A stretch of DNA of 64,000 nt from Novosphingobium sp. SG919. Lineage in GTDB: Bacteria; Pseudomonadota; Alphaproteobacteria; Sphingomonadales; Sphingomonadaceae. The notes under the pieces are model-generated. The model did no database searches, had not been told where the DNA came from, and worked only from the letters and a program-made list of their open reading frames with translations. The translations under genes and the position numbers were made by a program. Positions 1 through 8,291 of the stretch are shown here, piece after piece. Location: NCBI RefSeq assembly GCF_012932495.1, contig NZ_JABCNG010000002.1:372001-436000 (forward strand). Reading direction: 5' to 3'. Position 1 is the stretch's first letter. Each line of letters opens with the position of its first letter.

Positions 1-751
1 TGCCTATGCCACGCCGCAGGACCGGGCGATGCTCGCGCGCCTGCCGCAGATGGCCAAGGTCTGGCACGAAGCGGCGCCGCGCCTGTTCCTGCAAAGCGTG
101 CCTGCGGCCAAGGCGCGGGCGCAAGTGGACGCCTATGCCAAGGCCGAAGGCGTGCCGGCCACGCCCGCGCTGGCCGCGCTGGGCAACCAGCCGCTGCGTT
201 ATCACGCCATCGCGCTTGATGGCGCGGGGCAGCCGGTGCCGATACTCCATTCCGACGAAGGCTTTGCCCTGCTGATGGGCAGCCCCGATGCCGATCAGGT
301 CATGCTGGCCGCCGATACCATGGCGCGGCCCTTTCCCGCCGGGTTGATGACCGGGGCGGGCATGGTGGTCGCCGATCCGGCGCTGGCCCCGCCGGCCTTG
401 CAGGCACGCTTTGGCCGCAATGCCTATCACGGCACGGTGGTGTGGTCGTGGCATCAGGCCCTGGCGGCGGCGGGCCTGGCGCGGCAGGCGGCGCGGGCCG
501 ATCTGCCCGCCCCGGTCTGTGCGCGGGTGCGTACAGCGCAGGCGGCGCTGTGGCGCGGGATCGACGCCAGCCGCGCGGTGCAAAGCTCCGAGCTGTGGTC
601 GTGGAGCTATGCCGGCGGGCGCTACAAGGTGGAAGCGTTCGGCGCGCGTGGCGGCGATGCCGATGAATCCAACGCGGCGCAATTGTGGAGCACGGTTTAC
701 CTAGCGCTCAAGCGTCCGGCGCCGGGCGTCAACGGCTGCGGCCAGCGATGA
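1..751 (+). CDS. C-terminal part of a probable (alpha/alpha)6-barrel glycosidase (partial)
   Basis: The reading frame is open at the left edge, so the N-terminus lies outside the window; about 249 residues are visible. They include an aromatic-rich stretch RNAYHGTVVWSWHQA and a later ELWSWSYAGG, which resemble the last helices of (alpha/alpha)6 glycosidases such as glycogen-debranching or GH15/GH63-like enzymes. No catalytic acid can be assigned from this part. Its TGA overlaps the ATG of the halogenase (ATGA at 748-751), so the two are translationally coupled, and the trehalase follows in the same way. The setting supports a role in breaking down an oligosaccharide, but the exact family is a guess. 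Confidence 0.55.
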   Translation, partial: AYATPQDRAMLARLPQMAKVWHEAAPRLFLQSVPAAKARAQVDAYAKAEGVPATPALAALGNQPLRYHAIALDGAGQPVPILHSDEGFALLMGSPDADQVMLAADTMARPFPAGLMTGAGMVVADPALAPPALQARFGRNAYHGTVVWSWHQALAAAGLARQAARADLPAPVCARVRTAQAALWRGIDASRAVQSSELWSWSYAGGRYKVEAFGARGGDADESNAAQLWSTVYLALKRPAPGVNGCGQR

Positions 752-2220
752 GCGCGGCGCCCATCCGTAGCGTGGCCATCCTGGGCGGAGGCACCGCCGG
801 ATGGATGACGGCGGCCGCCTTGTCCAAGGCGCTTTCCGCACAAGGCGTGGCGATTGCGCTGATCGAATCCGATGCGATCGGCACGATCGGCGTGGGCGAG
901 GCGACGATCCCCACGATCCACTGGTTCAACCAGCTGATCGGCCTGGACGAAGCCGCGTTCATGGCCGAGACCGGCGCGACCTGGAAGCTGGGCATCGAAT
1001 TTCGCGGCTGGCAGGGGGAGGGCAGCGCCTATTTCCACCCGTTCGGCACCTATGGCCTGCCCGGCGATGCGCAGATGCTGCCGCACCGGCTGATCCGCGC
1101 GTGGAACGGCGGCCATGCCCTGGATATCGAGCAGTTCTCGCTTACCACGCAAATGGCGCGCGCCGGGGTCTTTGCACGGAGTAACGGCGATCCGCGCTCG
1201 CTGCTCTCGACGCTGGGCCATGCCTATCACTTCGACGCCGGACTCTATGCTGGGTTCCTGCGCCGCATGGCCGAGGAACGCGGGGTGCGGCGCCACGAAG
1301 GGCGGGTGACCCGGATCGAGCAGGACGGGCAGACCGGCTTCATCCAGGCGTTGACGACCGAGCGGGGCGAGCGCGTGGCGGCGGACTTGTTCATCGATTG
1401 CTCGGGCCTGGGCGGCCTTTTGATCGAAGGGCAGATGCACGCCGGGTTCGAGGATTGGTCGCACTGGCTGCCCTGCGACAGCGCCTGGGCCGCGCCGACG
1501 GCAGCCGATGCCGCGCCGCCGCTTTATACCATGGCAACGGCTGCGCAGGCGGGCTGGCGCTGGCGCATTCCGCTGCAGCATCGCGTGGGCAATGGCTATG
1601 TCTTTTCCAGCAAGTTCCAGGATGCAGAGGCGGCGCGAAGCGACCTCCTGGCGGCGATCGGCACGCCCACGGCCGATCCGCGCCTGATCCGCTTCACCCC
1701 CGGCCGGCGCCGCCAGGCGTGGATCGGCAATGTCGTGGCGATCGGCCTGTCCAGCGGTTTCCTCGAACCGCTGGAATCGACCAGCATCCATTTGATCCAG
1801 ACCGGGATCGGAAAGCTGCTTTCGCTGTTTCCCAGACAGGACTGCGAAGGCTTGCTGGCAGAGCAATATAACCGGGTTTTCGCGCAGGAGATGGACGACG
1901 TGCGCGATTTTCTGGTTCTGCACTATCACTTTACGCAGGGCCGCAGCGAGCCCATGTGGCAGGCCTGCCAGGCCGCGCCGCTGCCCGAAACTTTGGCCTA
2001 CAAGGTGGACCAGTTCCAACGCAGCGGGCGGCTTATGCTGCGCGGCGAAGAGCTGTTCCGCGATGCGAGCTGGTTTGCGGTGATGACCGGCCAGGGCCTG
2101 CGCGCGCACGATCACAACCCGATGCTGGACAGCATGAGTGCGGCGGACAACCTGCGGCACCTTGATGCCTTGCGCGCGGCGATTGCCAAGAGCGCGGCGC
2201 AATTGCAGGGCGCACGATGA
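748..2220 (+). CDS. Flavin-dependent tryptophan halogenase family protein
   Basis: 490 residues, close to the usual 500-540. The N-terminal FAD fold shows ILGGGTAGWMTAA (residues 11-23), then GVGEATIP at 48-55. A lysine in ATWKLGIEF (about K80) aligns with the catalytic lysine of PrnA-type halogenases. The motif GWRWRIPLQ near 270 carries the family's WxWxIP signature, and PLESTS near 341-346 matches the PrnA glutamate/serine site, so the protein appears catalytically intact. Known members chlorinate or brominate indoles with FADH2; many homologues in sphingomonads and Caulobacter sit in sugar-uptake loci and have no proven substrate. I chose the ATG at 748, which overlaps the upstream stop, because an earlier ATG at 685 would add a non-homologous leader. 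No flavin reductase gene is adjacent. Confidence 0.88.
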   Translation: MSAAPIRSVAILGGGTAGWMTAAALSKALSAQGVAIALIESDAIGTIGVGEATIPTIHWFNQLIGLDEAAFMAETGATWKLGIEFRGWQGEGSAYFHPFGTYGLPGDAQMLPHRLIRAWNGGHALDIEQFSLTTQMARAGVFARSNGDPRSLLSTLGHAYHFDAGLYAGFLRRMAEERGVRRHEGRVTRIEQDGQTGFIQALTTERGERVAADLFIDCSGLGGLLIEGQMHAGFEDWSHWLPCDSAWAAPTAADAAPPLYTMATAAQAGWRWRIPLQHRVGNGYVFSSKFQDAEAARSDLLAAIGTPTADPRLIRFTPGRRRQAWIGNVVAIGLSSGFLEPLESTSIHLIQTGIGKLLSLFPRQDCEGLLAEQYNRVFAQEMDDVRDFLVLHYHFTQGRSEPMWQACQAAPLPETLAYKVDQFQRSGRLMLRGEELFRDASWFAVMTGQGLRAHDHNPMLDSMSAADNLRHLDALRAAIAKSAAQLQGAR

Positions 2221-3767
2221 AAGCGCGCGCGCTGCTGCTCGGCCTGGTGGCGCTGGCCACCATGGCGCAGACAGCCCCGCCGCCCGCCCCGCCGCCAGCG
2301 CCGCCGCAAGTGCTGTTCGGCCCGCTGTTCGAAGCGGTGCAGGCGGCCAAGGTGTTCCCCGACAGCAAGACCTTTGCCGACGCCACCCCGCGCGAGGCGC
2401 CAGAGGCGATCCTTGCCGCCTGGCGGGCGGAGCAGCCGCAGGGCGCCGATGCCCTGCGCGCCTTCGTCGACAAGCATTTCGTCGTGCCGGCCGAGCCGGG
2501 GGCCAAGCCGTCGTTGCGCGCCCACATCGCTGCACTCTGGCCACAACTGACGCGCCCTGCATTCACCCCGCCGCCCGGTTCGTCCGCGCTCGCCATGCCG
2601 CAGCCCTATGTCGTGCCGGGCGGCCGCTTTCGCGAAATCTATTACTGGGACAGCTATTTCACCATGCTGGGCCTGAAAGCCGATGGGCAGGACCAGCTGA
2701 TTGCGGGGATGCTCGACGATTTCGATAGCCTGGTGTCCCGCTATGGCTTCGTGCCCAATGGCACGCGCACGTATTACCTCGGCCGCTCGCAGCCGCCGTT
2801 CCTGGCGCTGATGGCCGATCTCGATCCGCGCCAGGATGCCGCCACGGCGGCGCGGCATCTGGCCGCGCTGCGGGCCGAGCATGCGTTCTGGATGAAGGGC
2901 GCACCCGCCGCGCGCAAAAGCGGCGCTGCGGCGCGCGTGGTGCGCATGCCCGATGGCAGCCTGCTCAACCGCTATTGGGACGATGCGCCCGGCCCGCGCG
3001 ATGAATCCTGGCGCGAGGACGTGGCCACGGCGCGCGCCTCGGGCCGGCCGGTGGCCGATGTCTATACAGACCTGCGCGCCGGGGCGGAAAGCGGGTGGGA
3101 CTATTCCTCTCGCTGGCTGGCCGATCCCGCCCGCCTGGAAACGATCCGCACCACCCAGATCGTGCCGGTCGATCTCAACAGCCTGCTTTGGGCGCAAGAG
3201 ACCGCCATCGCCCGGCGCTGTGCGCAGGCCGGGGACAAGGCCTGTGCCACGGATTTCGCGGCCCAGGCCGCCGCGCGCGGCCGCGCGATCCAGCGCTGGT
3301 TGTGGGTGCAACGCCAGGGCCGCTTTGCCGATTGGGATCGTGAAAGCGCCAGGCCCACGCCGCGCGTTTCGGCGGCGACGCTCTATCCCCTGTTCGTGGG
3401 GCTGGCGCGGCCCGATCAGGCGCAAGCGGTGGCCAGGCTGGTGCGGGCGCAGCTGCTGGCGCCGGGGGGCCTGCGCACCACGCCCTTGCGCACCGGGCAG
3501 CAGTGGGACGATCCCAACGGCTGGGCGCCGCTGCAATGGATCGCCCACGAAGGCCTGGCCCGCTATGGCGAGACCGATCTGGCCGCGACGATCGCGCGTT
3601 CGTGGCTGGCAACAGTGCAGGCCGCCTATGACGATACGGGCAAGATGCTGGAAAAATACGACGTGGAGACCCACGCGCCCGGCGGCGGCGGGGAATATCC
3701 GCTGCAGGATGGCTTTGGCTGGACCAACGGCGTGACGCGGGCTTTTCTGGAGTGGTATGGGGGGTAG
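2217..3767 (+). CDS. treA: Periplasmic trehalase (GH37)
   Basis: 516 residues. It hydrolyses alpha,alpha-trehalose to two glucose molecules, most likely in the periplasm: the first 20 residues form a hydrophobic signal peptide ending near TMAQT and are followed by a proline-rich linker. Both trehalase signatures are present: PGGRFREIYYWDSY near 129-142 and QWDDPNGWAPLQ near 428-439. The two catalytic acids of GH37 are recognisable as D295 in ESGWDYSSRW and E493 in GGGGEYPLQ. The ATG overlaps the halogenase stop (ATGA), so this is the last gene of a three-gene operon. A double-hairpin repeat begins four bases after the stop. Confidence 0.93.
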   Translation: MKARALLLGLVALATMAQTAPPPAPPPAPPQVLFGPLFEAVQAAKVFPDSKTFADATPREAPEAILAAWRAEQPQGADALRAFVDKHFVVPAEPGAKPSLRAHIAALWPQLTRPAFTPPPGSSALAMPQPYVVPGGRFREIYYWDSYFTMLGLKADGQDQLIAGMLDDFDSLVSRYGFVPNGTRTYYLGRSQPPFLALMADLDPRQDAATAARHLAALRAEHAFWMKGAPAARKSGAAARVVRMPDGSLLNRYWDDAPGPRDESWREDVATARASGRPVADVYTDLRAGAESGWDYSSRWLADPARLETIRTTQIVPVDLNSLLWAQETAIARRCAQAGDKACATDFAAQAAARGRAIQRWLWVQRQGRFADWDRESARPTPRVSAATLYPLFVGLARPDQAQAVARLVRAQLLAPGGLRTTPLRTGQQWDDPNGWAPLQWIAHEGLARYGETDLAATIARSWLATVQAAYDDTGKMLEKYDVETHAPGGGGEYPLQDGFGWTNGVTRAFLEWYGG

Positions 3768-3770
3768 TGC

Positions 3771-3875
3771 GAGGTTTCCACCACCCCCCAACCCCCTCCT
3801 CTGAAGAGGAGGGGGAGAATGACGTTAAAGCCCCCTCCTCTTCAGAGGAGGGGGTTGGGGGTGGTGCAAAGCCTC
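3771..3875. repeat. Interspersed double-hairpin palindromic repeat, copy 1
   Basis: About 105 bases with two strong palindromes. Inner left arm CCCCCTCCTCTGAAGAGGAG (from 3792) and inner right arm CCCCCTCCTCTTCAGAGGAG (from 3831) are each self-complementary. The whole element is also an inverted repeat, from GAGGTTT...CACCACCCCC to GGGGGTGGTG..AAAGCCTC. A second copy with the same architecture lies at 28371-28476. It starts just after the trehalase stop and could act as a terminator or mRNA stabiliser as well as a REP-like repeat. Confidence 0.85.
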
Positions 3876-3948
3876 GAACAACGCTCCTTGCAAAAACGCC
3901 CAATGCCCCATATATTGCCCCATTATCGCGGCATTTGGTGAGGCAATC

Positions 3949-4311
3949 GTGGCAACGGCGTTTCTGGTCGATGTGGTGGGGCAAGGCGGGGCGGTTTCGC
4001 CCGATGTCGTCTCGGGCCGGTTGCGCATCACCAAGACCGAACTGGCCCAGGCGCTGGGCCTGTCGCGCGACAGCGTGTCCAAGGCCAGCCGCGTGGCTTC
4101 GCCCGCTACGCAGAAGCGGCTGCGTGACATGGTGGAAATCGTCAACCGCGTGATCCCGTGGGCGGGATCGGAACTGGCGGCCTTTGCCTGGTATCGCTCG
4201 CAGCCTTTGCCCTCGTTCGGGGACCAGACCGCCGAGGACCTGGTCCATGCCGGGCGGGGCGAGGCGGTGAAGCGCTATCTCAGCCGTATTGCCGAGGGCG
4301 GATTTGCTTGA
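3949..4311 (+). CDS. Antitoxin of a RES-Xre toxin-antitoxin pair (Xre/MbcA/ParS family)
   Basis: 120 residues with a GTG start. The N-terminal part holds a helix-turn-helix-like segment ITKTELAQALGLSRDSVSK (about residues 27-45). The C-terminal part has the DUF2384/MbcA-ParS-Xre pattern, a WAGSELAAFAWYRSQPLPSFGDQT block followed by VHAGRGEAVKRYLSRI, written here in parts. Such antitoxins neutralise RES-domain toxins and repress their own promoter. The toxin TTG overlaps this gene's stop (TTGA at 4308-4311), which is the usual tight coupling. Upstream, the arms ATTGCC (3914) and GGCAAT (3942) form a small inverted repeat that could be the autoregulatory operator. Confidence 0.85.
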   Translation: MATAFLVDVVGQGGAVSPDVVSGRLRITKTELAQALGLSRDSVSKASRVASPATQKRLRDMVEIVNRVIPWAGSELAAFAWYRSQPLPSFGDQTAEDLVHAGRGEAVKRYLSRIAEGGFA

Positions 4312-4841
4312 CCCTGCCCAGGAGCAAGCTGGTGGGCGCGGTCTATCGCGCGCACCATCCGCGCTGGGCGTTCGATCCGGTTTCGGGCGAAGGCGCGGCG
4401 CGCCATGGCGGGCGGTTCAATCCCGTGGGCACGCCCGCGCTCTATACTGCGCTGCGGCCAGAGACGGCCTGGGCAGAAGCGCAGCAGGGCTTTGCATTCA
4501 AGGCGCAGCCGCTGACACTGTGTTCCTATGACGTGGACTGCGCCGATCTGGTCGATCTGACCGATGCGGCCAGCCTGGAGGCCTTGGGCGTGGCGCCGGT
4601 GGACCTGGCCTGTGCCTGGGAAGACCTGGCCGATCGCGGGCAAGTGCCGCCAACCTGGCACCTGGCCACGCGCCTCATCGCGCAAGGGGCAGCAGGGGCC
4701 ATCGTGCCCAGCTTTGCCCATCGCGCCGGCCCGCAGGACCGCAACCTGGTGTTCTGGCGCTGGGGCGCCGATCCGCCGCACCAGGTGCGCGTGGTGGACG
4801 ACCACGGCCGCCTGCCGCGCGACGACAGTTCCTGGCGCTAA
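4308..4841 (+). CDS. RES-domain toxin
   Basis: 177 residues starting at a TTG whose last two bases belong to the antitoxin stop codon. The family-defining residues are visible: arginine in VYRAHHPRWA near the N-terminus, GGRFNPVGTPALYTA, glutamate in ETAWAEAQ, and serine in IVPSFAHRAG near the C-terminus. RES toxins characterised elsewhere degrade NAD+ and stop growth until the antitoxin binds. Length and gene order (antitoxin first) fit the standard type II arrangement. The TTG start and stop overlap suggest that toxin is made at a lower level than antitoxin. No ATG occurs early enough in this frame to keep the conserved YR segment. Confidence 0.86.
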   Translation: MTLPRSKLVGAVYRAHHPRWAFDPVSGEGAARHGGRFNPVGTPALYTALRPETAWAEAQQGFAFKAQPLTLCSYDVDCADLVDLTDAASLEALGVAPVDLACAWEDLADRGQVPPTWHLATRLIAQGAAGAIVPSFAHRAGPQDRNLVFWRWGADPPHQVRVVDDHGRLPRDDSSWR

Positions 4842-4907
4842 GCGGCGTGGACAAATCAGCGGTTTGAGAAAGACCGGAAGTGGTGGGAAGCTGACCTTTA
4901 ATGAGCC

Positions 4908-5192
4908 TTAGTCAGGCAAATGGCAGTTCTGGCATTTCCGATCAAAAGGCCAGAATGGCATAAACAACGAAAAGTACTGCCTGCTGCATTGACTGCAACT
5001 CCAAAAGCAGGTGACTAACAAAAATCCTGCCTGCCCCACCATAATCAGCATTGCGCTTGTTAGGATGAGAGTTGCACCGATCACGGCGTAGGCTGTTGCA
5101 AAAGTTAAGAGTATTCCTGTTAGACCTAACCCAACAAGCGGCAATACAACGCCTGCAAAGGTTAAGAGGAACCGGGCACGTTCATGTGTCAT
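4908..5192 (-). CDS. Small hypothetical membrane protein with cysteine pairs
   Basis: 94 residues, not recognised. Two hydrophobic segments (about 8-33 and 35-62) are followed by a cysteine-rich tail with CSQC and CQNC spaced like a small metal-binding site. Base composition is clearly more AT-rich than the flanking genes and codon use is less GC-biased, so the gene may be recently acquired or may be a remnant. It shares strand and composition with the next small membrane protein. Confidence 0.5.
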   Translation of the reverse strand: MTHERARFLLTFAGVVLPLVGLGLTGILLTFATAYAVIGATLILTSAMLIMVGQAGFLLVTCFWSCSQCSRQYFSLFMPFWPFDRKCQNCHLPD

Positions 5193-5377
5193 CTTAGCAA
5201 AGCACCTTGTATGGCGCGTTCTTTCGCAGCCACTGGGTAATCATGATGCAAACGGCAGATATCCGCAATGCGTCGTGTCCGGAACGGCACGTTTTGTGTG
5301 CCGGTGTCGGAAGCCGCCCATCACAACGCTCACAACATGACTGCAACTGGTGGGAAGCGGTCGTAGGAATTGATGCA
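5193..5377. other. Spacer between two small membrane-protein genes
   Basis: About 185 bases of the same AT-richer DNA. Short frames exist on both strands but none has a convincing ribosome site, codon bias or recognisable domain. The spacer could contain a decayed reading frame. Confidence 0.3.
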
Positions 5378-5656
5378 CTACGCCACAAAAATGGAAGCTG
5401 GGGGGGCAATAGCCAATGCGAACAGCGCAGCCACCGTCCATCTGCTCCCGCGCAGTTGAAGTGCAAGCGCCGTAAAAAATAGCACTGCAAGCGCCGTAAG
5501 GTAAATGTTCTGAATATGCTCAACGTTTGCAAAGCACGCGGCAACTTCGTCCGGTCGCTCGTTGAGTTGACACTCGGCCATGAATAGCACCGGTAAAGGA
5601 CAGAGGGAGAACAGGGTTGCCCCGATCAATCCCAGTGTGAAGCTGAGCACCTTCAT
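5378..5656 (-). CDS. Small hypothetical membrane protein
   Basis: 92 residues, not recognised. A hydrophobic N-terminal segment (about 3-27) may be a membrane anchor or signal. It is followed by a polar loop with two cysteines (AECQLNERPDEVAACFANVE) and two further hydrophobic stretches (about 50-68 and 72-92). Composition is similar to the small gene at 4908-5192, and both read leftwards. Together they form a lower-GC pocket between the toxin-antitoxin pair and the carnitine genes. Confidence 0.5.
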   Translation of the reverse strand: MKVLSFTLGLIGATLFSLCPLPVLFMAECQLNERPDEVAACFANVEHIQNIYLTALAVLFFTALALQLRGSRWTVAALFALAIAPPASIFVA

Positions 5657-5754
5657 ATCATGACTATAACACGTTCCTTTTGGTCGGCAATGTCGGCGTG
5701 TCTTGAGCGACGCCTTCTGGGGCGAATCCGGGCATTAGAATTTGCCCACGCCTC

Positions 5755-6795
5755 CTAGGGCTTCGCGGTCCAAGCACACAGCCCCAGGCTTGCGCCCTTG
5801 GCCAGCGCCGCCTTGGCCGCGCCATCGGGCAGGGCCGTGCTGTGTCCACCCTGGCAGACCACGGTCTTGCCGGAAATGCCCGCCAGTTCGATCAGGACCT
5901 GGTCCCAGTGGCGATACTGCACATCGTGGGCTTCGCCGGGATAGACGCGGAAGGTCACCACGTTGGGGAAATGGCTGCGCCAATATTCCGCCTGGTCCAG
6001 CGTGACCAGCGGATCGGCTCCGCCCTGGAAGATGTGCACCGGCGCCTTGACCGCCGATACATCGGGCGCCGGCCCGCAATAGCGCTGCATTTCCGCCGCT
6101 TCGGGCAAGGGATCGCCCATCTGCCCGCGAATGAAGAAGGTTCGCGCCCCTTCCTCGAACGCGCGATCGGCAAATCCGGGGATGCGATGGGTGGGACTGG
6201 TGGCGGGAAAGCCCCACCAGGCCTGCGGGTTCTGCACCTGGTTCGTCAGCGATTGCGCGAGGGCGGCCAGCGGCACGCCGCATTGCTTGCCATGTGGGTT
6301 GGTGGCGGCCGTGGCCAGCATGTGCAGGCTGATCACCCGATCGGGCAGCGCGCCGGCCACCGCGGCCATGTAGGGCCCACCGCCCGAAATCGCGACGCCG
6401 GCAAAGCGACGGACGCCCAGGTGATCGAGCACGGCGCGCACTTCGCCGGCATAATCGGCATAAGTCCACCCCGGTTGATAGGCGGTGTCGCCAAAGCCGT
6501 TGCGCTCCACGGTGATGAACCGCAGTTTCAGCGCCACGCGCAGGGTCTTGAGGAAATCGGTCATCCCGCTGGCGCGCGCGCTGGTGCCGGTGCCGCCGAT
6601 GAACAGCACGCTGCGCCCGCCCAGATCGCCGGTGTCGCTGAAATGGACCACGCGGCCCGAAGGCAGGGTGAGCGCCTGCACCGCCGGCCCGAAATCGTCG
6701 AAGCGATCGGGCAGGGCGGGCATCGCCGGCGGCTTTGCCGTTGCAGGTTGGGCGACCGTGGCCGCCAGAAGAAGTGCTATCATCAGGCGGCGCAT
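5755..6795 (-). CDS. Exported alpha/beta hydrolase of the carnitine cluster
   Basis: 346 residues. The ATG at 6795 follows AGGAGAG and gives a signal peptide MRRLMIALLLAATVAQPATA; a TTG upstream would only lengthen it. The fold is alpha/beta hydrolase: strand-turn FIGGTGTSARA, nucleophile motif ISGGGPY (serine near 154), acid in GGADPLVT and histidine in GEAHDVQ. It begins 14 bases after the stop of the carnitine dehydrogenase fusion on the same strand, so they are probably co-transcribed. In pseudomonads, acylcarnitine hydrolase activity feeds carnitine breakdown. By analogy this enzyme may remove the acyl group from acylcarnitines in the periplasm; that is inference from position only. Confidence 0.75.
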   Translation of the reverse strand: MRRLMIALLLAATVAQPATAKPPAMPALPDRFDDFGPAVQALTLPSGRVVHFSDTGDLGGRSVLFIGGTGTSARASGMTDFLKTLRVALKLRFITVERNGFGDTAYQPGWTYADYAGEVRAVLDHLGVRRFAGVAISGGGPYMAAVAGALPDRVISLHMLATAATNPHGKQCGVPLAALAQSLTNQVQNPQAWWGFPATSPTHRIPGFADRAFEEGARTFFIRGQMGDPLPEAAEMQRYCGPAPDVSAVKAPVHIFQGGADPLVTLDQAEYWRSHFPNVVTFRVYPGEAHDVQYRHWDQVLIELAGISGKTVVCQGGHSTALPDGAAKAALAKGASLGLCAWTAKP

Positions 6796-6809
6796 GGCGT
6801 TCTCTCCTC

Positions 6810-8291
6810 TCAACCCAGGGCGATACGGCGCCCGGCGCCATCGGGCACCGGCAGATCAGCTTGCGCGGCGGCCAGGGCAGCCATGCGCTCGGCCGGAATG
6901 CCCGTGGCCGGGCCGGCGCGGCCCGTTGCCTTGGCCACATGCAGCAGCATCTGTTCGGCCGTGGCCACCAGTTGCCCGTCCCGGCTGCGAAACAGGCTGT
7001 GGAACACATGCGCGCGCTTGGCATCGGCGCCGAGCACCTGGGTGCTGGCGATCAACCGGTCTCCGGCATGGGTTTCGCCCAAGTGGCGGATGTGCGTTTC
7101 CACGGTGAACCAGCTGCCTTCGCTGGCCAGATAGGCCGCGTCCACGCCGATGTGGCGAAGCAGCGCGTCGGTCGTGTCGCCGAACACCTGGAGATAGCGG
7201 TGCTCGGTCATATGGCCGTTGTAGTCGATCCAATCGGGCGGCACGTCGGTGCTGTGCAGCGCCAGCGGGCGATGCTCGTCCGGCGCACTGCCCAGCGGGG
7301 CTGGCGCATGTTCCATCAGGCGACGGGCATAGGCGGCCAGCGTCCGCCCGGCGCCGTAATCCTGCCCGCGCAGGCCCGAAAGCACCGCGATCAGGCAATC
7401 GTCGCGCTGGCGTTCCAGATCGCGGATGGACACGCTGGCGGCTTGGTCGTCGGATTGGGCAGCAACCGTGTCGATCAGGTCCTGCGTCAGCTCGGGCGCT
7501 TCCAGCTTGGTCCACGGCAGTTTCAGCGCGGGGCCGAACTGGGCGAGGAAGTGGCGCATGCCCGCTTCGCCCCCGGCCATGCGATAGATCAGGAACGTAC
7601 CCATGAACGACCAGCGCAGCCCCGCGCCAAAGCGCACCGCGTCGTCGATCTCTTCGGTCGTGGCCACGCCGTCGTTGACCAGCCACAGCGCCTCGCGCCA
7701 CAAGGCTTCCAGCAGTCGGTCGGCGATGAAACCGTCGATTTCCTTGCGCACATGCAACGGGTGCATGCCGATCGCGGTATAGAAGGCGGCGGCGCGTTCC
7801 CGGGTTTGGGCTGAGGTCTGGGCGCCGCCGCAGATTTCAACCAACGGCAGGAGGTATACCGGGTTGAAGGGATGACCCACGACCAGCCGTTCAGGATGGG
7901 CCATGCCCGATTGCAAGCGAGTGGGCAAAAGGCCCGAGGTGGACGAACCGATGATCACATCGGGCCGGGTGGCCGCATCGATGCGCGCCAGAATCTCGAT
8001 CTTCAGGTCTTCGCGTTCGGGCAGGCTTTCCTGCACGAAATCGGCATCGGCCACCGCGTCTTCCACGCTTGCCGCCAGGCGCAGGTGGCCTTGCGGCGGC
8101 AGGGCGCCGGGCACCAGCTTGTCCCAGGCGCGGCGCGCGGCAGCCAGCACGGTCGTCACCTTGCGCTCGATCTCGGGATCGGGATCGAAGATCGCCACGT
8201 CGATGCCGTTGAGCAGCATGCGCGCCGCCCAGCCCGCGCCGATTACCCCGCCGCCGACCAGCCCGGCGCGGGCAATATCCTGCACTGCCAT
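6810..8291 (-). CDS. cdhA: L-carnitine dehydrogenase fused to a thioesterase domain
   Basis: 493 residues. Residues 1-320 form a 3-hydroxyacyl-CoA-dehydrogenase-type NAD domain, with GLVGGGVIGAGWAARM near the start and GHPFNPVYLLPLVEI in the middle. From about residue 345 a hot-dog thioesterase follows, recognised by VPPDWIDYNGHM. L-carnitine dehydrogenase oxidises carnitine to 3-dehydrocarnitine; the thioesterase would hydrolyse the betainyl-CoA made by the BKACE enzyme encoded next door, giving glycine betaine. In pseudomonads these are separate proteins; fused forms are known in rhizobia. The ATG shares bases with the BKACE stop (TAATG at 8289-8293), showing coupling. The frame stays open upstream, but only the start at 8291 gives family homology. 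Confidence 0.87.
   Translation of the reverse strand: MAVQDIARAGLVGGGVIGAGWAARMLLNGIDVAIFDPDPEIERKVTTVLAAARRAWDKLVPGALPPQGHLRLAASVEDAVADADFVQESLPEREDLKIEILARIDAATRPDVIIGSSTSGLLPTRLQSGMAHPERLVVGHPFNPVYLLPLVEICGGAQTSAQTRERAAAFYTAIGMHPLHVRKEIDGFIADRLLEALWREALWLVNDGVATTEEIDDAVRFGAGLRWSFMGTFLIYRMAGGEAGMRHFLAQFGPALKLPWTKLEAPELTQDLIDTVAAQSDDQAASVSIRDLERQRDDCLIAVLSGLRGQDYGAGRTLAAYARRLMEHAPAPLGSAPDEHRPLALHSTDVPPDWIDYNGHMTEHRYLQVFGDTTDALLRHIGVDAAYLASEGSWFTVETHIRHLGETHAGDRLIASTQVLGADAKRAHVFHSLFRSRDGQLVATAEQMLLHVAKATGRAGPATGIPAERMAALAAAQADLPVPDGAGRRIALG

Noticed and set aside
697..3791. Long minus-strand frames (559-621 codons) opposite the halogenase and trehalase genes
   Set aside because: They are arginine, alanine and proline rich, contain no motif, and mirror genes with intact catalytic signatures.
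5207..5482. Small plus-strand frame of 91 codons in the AT-richer pocket
   Set aside because: It has no ribosome site or recognisable fold and overlaps the better-supported leftward membrane protein gene.
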